A stretch of 14,916 bases of DNA from the NCBI GenBank assembly GCA_024280585.1, contig JAJRPW010000153.1, forward strand, positions 1-14,916. The letters are read 5' to 3'. The DNA is from Alphaproteobacteria bacterium (GTDB lineage: Bacteria > Pseudomonadota > Alphaproteobacteria > Rickettsiales > UBA6187). Below the pieces are notes generated by a model. That model was given only the letters and a program-made list of their open reading frames with translations, had not been told where the DNA came from and made no database searches. Positions within the stretch are counted from its first letter, which is position 1. Each line of letters begins with the position of its first letter. Shown here piece after piece: positions 8,119 to 13,656 of the stretch. A program made the translations under genes and the position numbers.

Positions 8119-8127
8119 ATTATAACA
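8119..8127 (-). promoter_or_regulatory. Extended -10 promoter for the M48 protease gene
   Basis: On the minus strand this reads TGTTATAAT, identical to the nonamer before asd. Transcription would start near 8112 and give a leader of about 24 bases that includes the AGGAAA site. The place of a -35 box (about 8142-8147) falls inside the terminal repeat of the neighbouring MITE and reads TCATGC, a poor match. Confidence 0.55.
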
Positions 8128-8133
8128 TATGTA

Positions 8134-8273
8134 GGACTTACGCATGACGAGTATTTTTGATTTGTTTTTAGGCAAAAATGTTCTAAAAAACGGAGTGTAC
8201 ACGAAATACATGAGTATTTTTAAGTTATTTTTAACGACAAAACAAACAAAAAGACGACTTCATGCGTAAGTCC
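8134..8273. mobile_element. MITE-like element, 140 bp, perfect terminal inverted repeats, TA flanks
   Basis: The termini GGACTTACGCATGA (8134-8147) and its exact complement (8260-8273) are flanked by TA on both sides (8132-8133 and 8274-8275). Counting those, 16 bp are perfectly inverted. The interior is AT-rich, has no open reading frame, repeats GAGTATTTTT at 8149-8158 and 8212-8221, and has a central CGGAGTGTACACGAAATACATGAG (in two halves: CGGAGTGTAC at 8191-8200, then ACGAAATACATGAG). This is the form of a non-autonomous element mobilised by a transposase that duplicates TA, such as IS630/Tc1 or some IS5-group enzymes. No such transposase gene lies in the window. Confidence 0.75.
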
Positions 8274-8274
8274 T

Positions 8275-8398
8275 ATAGTGTTTTTGCTTTGATGTGACCG
8301 TAGGAGTTCAAGGGGAGTAAAATTTTAGCCTATATTTAATAGGTGAATTTTATGAATTCGAAGAATGACAACCGGTCACTTCAAATGAAAAATACTAT
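8275..8398. repeat. Palindromic repeat element, copy A (124 bp)
   Basis: Imperfect inverted repeat: positions 8275-8300 pair with 8373-8398 except for GxG (8286/8387), CxT (8287/8386), TxT (8293/8380) and one G-T wobble. It begins ATAGTGTTTTTGCTTTGA and ends TCAAATGAAAAATACTAT. The inner arms AAAATT/AATTTT and CCTAT/ATAGG extend the fold. It shares both termini and two inner blocks (GTAGGAGTTCAAGG at 8300 onward, CGAAGAATGAC ending 8369) with copy B at 11950-12053. It has no coding capacity. Its left TA is shared with the right flank of the MITE. This copy and the MITE fill most of the 337-base gene-free gap 8089-8425. Confidence 0.8.
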
Positions 8399-8401
8399 AA
8401 T
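8396..8401 (+). promoter_or_regulatory. -10 box at the right edge of repeat copy A, for the exonuclease gene
   Basis: TATAAT consensus formed where the repeat's terminal ACTATA meets the flanking AT. It lies 24 bases before the exonuclease ATG, giving a start near 8408. A CGGTCA at 8373-8378, 17 bases upstream, matches TTGACA in three of six places. The repeat thus seems to supply the promoter, or was retained because it does. Confidence 0.4.
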
Positions 8402-8425
8402 ATAAAAACTATAGAAGAAAAAATT

Positions 8426-9256
8426 ATGCAGCACCAATCATTATTCGTTTTCGATATTGAAACAATCCCGGATACTTCCTGTGTATTTAATTTAACAGGC
8501 AGTGATGAGCGTGATGAAGGCAAATTGCGCTCACAGATGGAGGAGTACCACCTAAAAATTACCGACGGCAAAAATCCGTTTTTGCGTCAGCCATTTCATA
8601 AAATTGTCGCCATAAGCTTTCTTGATGCAGAAATTGAACGCGCCGGTTCTGGAGAATCATATCATATAAAAGAGCTGCGCTCAGGTGGCAAAGAAGGCGC
8701 ATCCGAGAAGGAATTATTGGAGGGGTTTTTCTCATATTTAGGCAAGTCCCGACCGCGCCTGGTCAGTTTTAATGGCCGTTCATTTGATCTGCCGGTGTTA
8801 AAATATCGCGCGATGGTACACGGCATCGCCGCGCCATGGCTATATAATTCCGGTGATAAATGGAATAGCTACACTTCAAGATATAGTTTAGATTGGCATT
8901 GTGATTTACTGGAAGCCTTGTCGGATTTTGGCGCATCAGCACGGATAAAATTAAATGAAGTATGTTCAGTGCTTGGTTTTCCCGGCAAATTTGGGGTTGA
9001 CGGGGCAAATGTAGCCCAGATGTATGACGACAAAAAAGTCAAAGAAATCCGGGATTATTGCGAGACTGATGTATTGAACACCTATCTGGTTTATTTGCGC
9101 TATATGCACCATCGCGGCGTACTTTCCACCGAAAATTACAACCAATCCGTGGGCGATATATTGTCACTAATCGACGGCGAAAAAGCTAAACGTCCACATC
9201 TTGGCGAATTTTTCGAAGCCTGGGATGATGCCTGTGCTAGCGATTTTATGCTGTAA
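8426..9256 (+). CDS. Predicted 3'-5' exonuclease, PolB-exonuclease-like
   Basis: Member of the DEDD exonuclease superfamily, in the predicted group related to the proofreading domain of DNA polymerase B (DNA_pol_B_exo2 type). The 276 residues hold all three exonuclease motifs: ExoI FDIETIP (residues 9-15; D10 and E12), ExoII LVSFNGRSFDLPVLKYRA around residue 120 with its Asp, and ExoIII IRDYCETDVLNTYLVYLR near residue 216 with the Tyr-x3-Asp pattern. No polymerase domain follows, so it is a stand-alone nuclease. Its physiological substrate is unknown. The start is backed by TAGAAGA about 8 bases upstream and by the motif's position at the N-terminus. The gene abuts the next gene on the opposite strand with no base between their stop codons. 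Confidence 0.9.
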   Translation: MQHQSLFVFDIETIPDTSCVFNLTGSDERDEGKLRSQMEEYHLKITDGKNPFLRQPFHKIVAISFLDAEIERAGSGESYHIKELRSGGKEGASEKELLEGFFSYLGKSRPRLVSFNGRSFDLPVLKYRAMVHGIAAPWLYNSGDKWNSYTSRYSLDWHCDLLEALSDFGASARIKLNEVCSVLGFPGKFGVDGANVAQMYDDKKVKEIRDYCETDVLNTYLVYLRYMHHRGVLSTENYNQSVGDILSLIDGEKAKRPHLGEFFEAWDDACASDFML

Positions 9257-10033
9257 TTACTGCGCCGTCCAGCCCCCATCAACAGAAATAGCCGAGCCGG
9301 TAATATTTTTAGCCGTGTCACCGGCCAGATATGCAACCAACTCGCCGATTTGATCGACAGTGGTAAATTGCTTCGACGGCTGCTTTTCCGATAGTAATTT
9401 CACCTCGGCTTCCTTGATCGAAATCCCATCATTTTTAGCAATAGCATCAATTTGGTTCTGAACCAACGGCGTTAAAACCCAGCCCGGGCATATCGAATTG
9501 CAGGTTATATCCATCTCGGCGGTCTCCAGCGCCACCACCTTCGTCAGGCCAATAATCCCGTGTTTTGCCGCGACATAAGCCGATTTTTTTGCAGATGCGA
9601 CTAACCCATGAGCTGATGCAATATTTATAATTCTCCCAAAACCCTGCTTTTTCATATACGGAATAGCACTTTGAATCGTATGAAATGCTGAAGATAAATT
9701 AACTGTAAGCACCGCATCCCATTTTTCTGCCGGAAAATCTTCAATATTATCAACATGTTGAATACCGGCATTGTTGACTAATAGGTCAAGTCGACCAAAT
9801 TTTTTGACTGCACCATCTATCATTTTTTTAATTTGCCTGGGTTTTGACATATCTGCATCCGAATAAAAAACCCCAACTCCACCCTTCTCCAGATCAGATT
9901 GCAGCTCCTTTATCGCTTTTTTATTACCAAACCCATTCAGAACAATATTATAGTTTTTTGCCGCTAATACACGTGCAATTCCCTCGCCGATTCCGCTCGT
10001 TGACCCTGTTATTAATGCTGTTTTCATTGTCAT
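9257..10033 (-). CDS. bdhA: 3-hydroxybutyrate dehydrogenase (SDR family)
   Basis: NAD-dependent oxidation of (R)-3-hydroxybutyrate to acetoacetate, a step in use of polyhydroxybutyrate or ketone-body carbon. The 258-residue short-chain dehydrogenase has the cofactor motif TGSTSGIG (residues 9-16), NNAGIQHVDNIEDFP (87-101), N112, and the catalytic S140, Y153 and K157 in NIASAHGLVAS...SAYVAAKHGI. CPGWVLTPLV and the end SVDGGWTAQ are specific to the 3-hydroxybutyrate dehydrogenase subfamily, so the call goes beyond generic SDR. The start codon overlaps the stop of the upstream pentapeptide gene in an ATGA, implying translational coupling; a second ATG two codons in (10025-10027) is a minor alternative. 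No PHA synthase or depolymerase is in view. Confidence 0.95.
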   Translation of the reverse strand: MTMKTALITGSTSGIGEGIARVLAAKNYNIVLNGFGNKKAIKELQSDLEKGGVGVFYSDADMSKPRQIKKMIDGAVKKFGRLDLLVNNAGIQHVDNIEDFPAEKWDAVLTVNLSSAFHTIQSAIPYMKKQGFGRIINIASAHGLVASAKKSAYVAAKHGIIGLTKVVALETAEMDITCNSICPGWVLTPLVQNQIDAIAKNDGISIKEAEVKLLSEKQPSKQFTTVDQIGELVAYLAGDTAKNITGSAISVDGGWTAQ

Positions 10034-11820
10034 TTTTTCGTTGGCCTCGTTTTTATTAACGTAATTAATTCAGCCAGTTGCTCACTACTAACGCCTTCTA
10101 TATTCATAATTTTTGCCTTATATAAAATCGCCTCAGACAAATCCGCCCGATAAATATTCGCTGATTTCAAACTGGCCTTATAAAGGTTTGACTGACTTAA
10201 ATCCGCCCCTTCCAAATTGGATTTGTCAAAGCGCGCCTTCATCAAACTTGCACGCCACAATGATGCTCCTGTAAAATTACTCTCACTAAAATCAGCACCA
10301 TCCAACCTTGCCCCGCTAAGGTTCGCCCGACTAAAATTGGCACCACGCCCATTGGCCTTTTGCATCGAAGATTTCTCCAAGTTCGCCGAGGAAAAATCTG
10401 CCCCGACCAAATTCGCCCCATTTAAATTAATTCCCTTTAGGTCGCTTTTTATAAAAAGAGTGTTTTGCAAATTGGTCAATTGTAAGTTTAATCCCCCCAA
10501 ATTCAGCCCGCTAAGATTCATATTGCTTAGCTTCATACCTCTTTCACCAAATTGTTCAATTTCTTTAATCGAGGTAAGAGCACCTCTATCACTCAAAAAA
10601 TCAATGGATTTCTTCAGCCCAGTTGTGTTTAAAATCAACAAATTAGTTACGGTAGCACCCGTCAAATCTGTTTTCGCCATTTGGCTGCTTCGAATTGAGG
10701 CGCCGCCCAAAAATGCATCCGTTAACTTCGCTCCAACCATGTTCACATTCCATAAAATACTTTGCTGTAAATTCGCCTGCTTCAGGTTGGCAGAGCGCAG
10801 ATCAGCATTAGTAAAGTCCGCCTTTATAAAAGATGTGTTAATCAATTTTGCCTGAATCAACCTTGCCTCAAGCAAATTTGCGCCATCCATATTTGCATCA
10901 GTTAAATCCACTTTTCGTAGATTAGCCCCTCGCAAATCAGCTTGTTTCATTGATGCTTTAGCCAGAACGGCTCCTTGAAAATTGACTGAGCCCAGGATAG
11001 ATTTATCAAGTTTGGCTCCCCATAAATTAGCATTTTTAAGGATTGAACCAAGCAAATTTGCACCGGTTAAATCCGCTCCGACCATTTTTACCTCACTTAA
11101 ATTTGAGCCATGAATGGTTGAATTTACAAGGTTACTATTAGTAAAATCGGCGTTTTTAAAATCCGCTCGTGACAATAATGCATTATTTAAATCGGCATTG
11201 GTAAAATCGGCATTCTTAAACAGACTTTTTTGTAAATCCGCACCTTCAAGATATGCACCTTCAAAACTTGCATCGCTAAAATCGGAAGCCTGCATATCCG
11301 CACCATATAAATTGGCATTTTTAAAGCTGGATTTTTGCATATTAGACGAGGTAATTTTGGCATTATAAAGCCTTGCACCATCAAAAACAGAATCAACCAC
11401 ATAGCTACCGGAAAACAGCACATTAGTCATATTGGCCTTAGAAAAATTGGATTTCTTTATCGAAGATTCCTGTAAATCAACATCGGTTAAGTCCGCATTG
11501 GAAAAATTTGTATTATCCATTTTTGAGGCTGAAAGATCCGACTGTGATAAAATTGTATTAGAAAAATCCACATCTTTAAGATTAGCTCCATAAAGGCTGG
11601 CATTTTTCAAATTCACTCCTGAAAAATTTGCACCTTCAAGATCTACACCGCTTAAAAAAAGCTCCGTGAAATTAGTACCGAATTTTTCCGCTAAATTAAT
11701 AGGCTTTTTTGCTGCTTTTTGGGATTTTATATACTCTTCTATCTGCGCCACAGAAGGCCTTGCATCAGCAATATTAGCCTGAAAAAATACCATAATACAG
11801 ATTATAAAAATACGAATCAT
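10030..11820 (-). CDS. Exported pentapeptide-repeat protein, about 99 repeats
   Basis: The ATG at 11820 gives 596 residues with a clear signal peptide (MIRIFIICIMVFFQANIADA, cleavage after residue 20). The frame is open to an ATG at 11949, but that adds 43 residues before the signal sequence and is rejected. From about residue 51 to 396, hydrophobic Leu/Phe/Met centres recur every five residues without an insertion or deletion, about 70 repeats of A(D/N)LXX type. A non-repetitive segment (397-430) follows, then about 29 more repeats (431-571) and a short helical tail. Such repeats fold as a right-handed quadrilateral beta-helix, four per turn, so about 25 turns. One repeat centre is Gly (491). 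Cytosolic gyrase mimics (Qnr, MfpA) are about a third this size and lack signal peptides, so that role is unlikely. The gene is coupled to bdhA. No molecular function is assigned. Confidence 0.88.
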   Translation of the reverse strand: MIRIFIICIMVFFQANIADARPSVAQIEEYIKSQKAAKKPINLAEKFGTNFTELFLSGVDLEGANFSGVNLKNASLYGANLKDVDFSNTILSQSDLSASKMDNTNFSNADLTDVDLQESSIKKSNFSKANMTNVLFSGSYVVDSVFDGARLYNAKITSSNMQKSSFKNANLYGADMQASDFSDASFEGAYLEGADLQKSLFKNADFTNADLNNALLSRADFKNADFTNSNLVNSTIHGSNLSEVKMVGADLTGANLLGSILKNANLWGAKLDKSILGSVNFQGAVLAKASMKQADLRGANLRKVDLTDANMDGANLLEARLIQAKLINTSFIKADFTNADLRSANLKQANLQQSILWNVNMVGAKLTDAFLGGASIRSSQMAKTDLTGATVTNLLILNTTGLKKSIDFLSDRGALTSIKEIEQFGERGMKLSNMNLSGLNLGGLNLQLTNLQNTLFIKSDLKGINLNGANLVGADFSSANLEKSSMQKANGRGANFSRANLSGARLDGADFSESNFTGASLWRASLMKARFDKSNLEGADLSQSNLYKASLKSANIYRADLSEAILYKAKIMNIEGVSSEQLAELITLIKTRPTKK

Positions 11821-11949
11821 ACCAACTCTAAACAATAACTTTGTTACAAAGCAATTCCATCTTGAAATTTTATTTTTAAAGCTTTTTTTAGGAGTTTGCA
11901 AGATATGCCTTGATAAATACCCAACATATATGATAATATATACGTTCAT

Positions 11950-12053
11950 ATAGTGTTTCTGCTTTATTATTAAAAGTAGGCATTCGAGGTGAAGTGTATG
12001 AAACTACATGAACCGAAGAATAACGCACTTTAATAGTAAATGAGAAACACTAT
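11950..12053. repeat. Palindromic repeat element, copy B (104 bp)
   Basis: Second copy of the element at 8275-8398. It starts ATAGTGTTTCTGCTTTATTA and ends TAGTAAATGAGAAACACTAT. Positions 11950-11974 pair with 12029-12053, with GxG and CxT mismatches at exactly the same stem positions as copy A and one T-G wobble. The inner blocks GTAGGCATTCGAGGTGAAGT (11976-11995) and CGAAGAATAAC (12014-12024) align with copy A. The outer bases extend to TATAGTG...CACTATA, and flanking TACGTTCA/TACGTTAA may be a decayed duplication or chance. It sits in the 254-base divergent gap between the pentapeptide gene and the DsbA-like gene; the rest of that gap (11821-11948) shows nothing recognisable. Confidence 0.8.
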
Positions 12054-12060
12054 ACGTTAA

Positions 12061-12066
12061 AAAGGT
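12061..12066 (+). promoter_or_regulatory. Ribosome binding site of the DsbA-like gene
   Basis: AAAGGT, 8 bases before the ATG at 12075 and 7 bases after repeat copy B ends. It decides the start that gives the N-terminal anchor. A TATACG hexamer at 12051-12056, straddling the repeat's end, is a poor -10 candidate. Confidence 0.5.
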
Positions 12067-12074
12067 ATTTTAAA

Positions 12075-12836
12075 ATGAACTCTACTTTAAAAATTATAGG
12101 CCTGTTTTTGGCTATGATTCTGCTTATTTCGATTTCCACTTTCGGTTTTTTACAAGGTTTTTCATCTGACTCTGGCACTGGTTTATCTAAAAATGATGTC
12201 GAAAAAATAGTTGCCGAATACATAAAAGGCCATCCGGAAGCTATTATCGCATCGGTTACCCAATATCAGAAAAATTCTGTAAATCTTGAAGAGCAAAAAA
12301 CTCAAAAACAGGTTGTTGAAAAAAGGGATATTATCGAAAATGATCCGACCTCACCAGTTATTGGCAATAAAAATGGCGATGTAACCCTGGTTGAGTTTTT
12401 TGATTATTCCTGTGGATATTGCAAAAAAGTGTTCCCTTATGTAATGGAACTAATCAAATCCGATCCTAACCTAAAAGTTGTACTGAAGGAATTTCCAATA
12501 TTAGGTAAAAGCTCGACTTTAGCATCGAAAGCAGCGATTGCGGTTAATATAGAAAGTCCGGAAAAATATTTGGAGGTCCACAAAGCCCTCATGAAAACAA
12601 GGATAAAAGACCTTGACGGGGTTAAAAAAGTTCTGGCCGAATCCGGTGTTGATGTAGAAAAAATTGTCGCCAAAATGAATAGTGATGAGGTTAACTCAAT
12701 TATTAATAAAAACAGAGAGTTAGCCGGACAAATCGGAATTCGTGGAACTCCAGCTTTTGTTATAGATGGTCAACTTGTCCCTGGGGCTATAGGTTTTGAT
12801 ACTATGAAGCAAATGGTGAATGATGCAAGGAAGTAG
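12075..12836 (+). CDS. DsbA-family thiol oxidoreductase, membrane-anchored
   Basis: Thioredoxin-fold protein acting on disulfides in the periplasm. The 253 residues begin with an uncleaved-looking hydrophobic anchor (about 7-27), then a helical segment (LSKNDVEKIVAEYIKGHPEAI) typical of the DsbA/Com1-like proteins of alphaproteobacteria and intracellular gammaproteobacteria. The thioredoxin domain has VTLVEFFDYSCGYCKKVFP with the active site C113-G-Y-C116, and the cis-proline loop RGTPAFVIDG with P226. The CGYC dipeptide is common in this group and differs from CPHC of E. coli DsbA, so oxidase versus isomerase activity is open. No dsbB or dsbD is in the window. The last 35 bases overlap the 3' end of ispE on the other strand. 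Confidence 0.92.
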   Translation: MNSTLKIIGLFLAMILLISISTFGFLQGFSSDSGTGLSKNDVEKIVAEYIKGHPEAIIASVTQYQKNSVNLEEQKTQKQVVEKRDIIENDPTSPVIGNKNGDVTLVEFFDYSCGYCKKVFPYVMELIKSDPNLKVVLKEFPILGKSSTLASKAAIAVNIESPEKYLEVHKALMKTRIKDLDGVKKVLAESGVDVEKIVAKMNSDEVNSIINKNRELAGQIGIRGTPAFVIDGQLVPGAIGFDTMKQMVNDARK

Positions 12837-13656
12837 TTTTTACCCACCAGTTAGGCCGGTTTTTTAAGATAGATTTTTTGGCTTTTTTCAGTAAATCAGA
12901 ATTTTTAAAAATAGCAAAGCAAGTTGCCCCGCTGCCTGACATTCGGCTTACAAGGCATCCCGCAGAACCGCCGAGCTCTTGTAATATCTCATTAATTTCC
13001 GGAACAACTGATATCGCCGCCGCTTCCAGATCATTCTTCTGGTTTTTCAAAAATGACACCAGCTCATTTTGATTATTGAGCGATTTTTTATCACTAACGA
13101 CGTCCGAAAATCCTGCCATCCCTTGTGCAAACACATGTTTTGTCGATAATATTTTATTGGGATTTACCAGCAATATATCGATTGCAGGCACAGATGTATC
13201 CTCGATTTTTTCTCCTATTCCTGAAACATATGCAGACTTTTTTTGCAAACAAACCGGCACATCAGCCCCAAGTTTTAAGCCAATTTTTGCCAGTTCATCC
13301 TGCGAAATATTCAGCTCCCATAAATCATTAAGTGCCCATAAAATACTCGCTGCATTGGCTGAACCACCGCCCAGGCCGGCTCCGACAGGTATATTTTTTA
13401 CCAGGGAAACTTTAACATTTTCCCTCACTCCATAAGTATAACGTAAAATATTTATGGCATCCAGAACGGTATTATTTTCAGGATCCACCAATTCGGCGAA
13501 AGGGCCAGATATTTCGACCCTGGATTCATCCGATTCTACAATTTTTACTTCATCATATAAGTCGCAAAAAGCGAAGAGACTATCCAAAACATGATAACCA
13601 TCCGGTCGTTTTCCGGTGATTCTTAAATATAAATTTATTTTGGCGAAAGACCTCAT
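12802..13656 (-). CDS. ispE: 4-diphosphocytidyl-2-C-methyl-D-erythritol kinase
   Basis: GHMP kinase of the MEP (non-mevalonate) isoprenoid pathway; phosphorylates CDP-methylerythritol to give precursors of undecaprenyl carrier lipid and quinones. The 284 residues open with SFAKINLYLRITGKRPDGYH (K6 is the conserved active-site Lys), then the ATP-binding glycine-rich loop PVGAGLGGGSANAAS (residues 90-104), GADVP with the catalytic Asp at 132, and the third GHMP motif SRMSGSGATCFAIF. The conserved ending NWWVK is followed by about 11 further residues that run into the dsbA-like gene. The start codon overlaps the stop of the upstream TPR gene as ATGA, so the two are translationally coupled, a common alphaproteobacterial arrangement. 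Confidence 0.96.
   Translation of the reverse strand: MRSFAKINLYLRITGKRPDGYHVLDSLFAFCDLYDEVKIVESDESRVEISGPFAELVDPENNTVLDAINILRYTYGVRENVKVSLVKNIPVGAGLGGGSANAASILWALNDLWELNISQDELAKIGLKLGADVPVCLQKKSAYVSGIGEKIEDTSVPAIDILLVNPNKILSTKHVFAQGMAGFSDVVSDKKSLNNQNELVSFLKNQKNDLEAAAISVVPEINEILQELGGSAGCLVSRMSGSGATCFAIFKNSDLLKKAKKSILKNRPNWWVKTTSLHHSPFAS

Noticed and set aside
8149..8221. CRISPR-like spacing from the repeated GAGTATTTTT
   Set aside because: There are only two short copies, both inside the MITE, with no further units and no cas genes.
8089..8425. A small gene or tRNA in the long gap
   Set aside because: No tRNA cloverleaf or supported reading frame is visible. The gap is explained by the MITE, repeat copy A and promoter elements.
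10217..10855. Open frame of 212 residues on the plus strand
   Set aside because: It is antisense to the pentapeptide gene. The regular codon pattern of the repeats keeps the opposite frame open and gives a repetitive, family-less product.
10030..11820. Qnr/MfpA-like gyrase-protecting protein
   Set aside because: Those are cytosolic and about 190-220 residues long. This one is about 596 residues with a signal peptide.
11821..11949. N-terminal extension of the pentapeptide protein to the ATG at 11949
   Set aside because: It would place 43 residues before a clear signal peptide, and that ATG touches the edge of repeat copy B. The start at 11820 is preferred.
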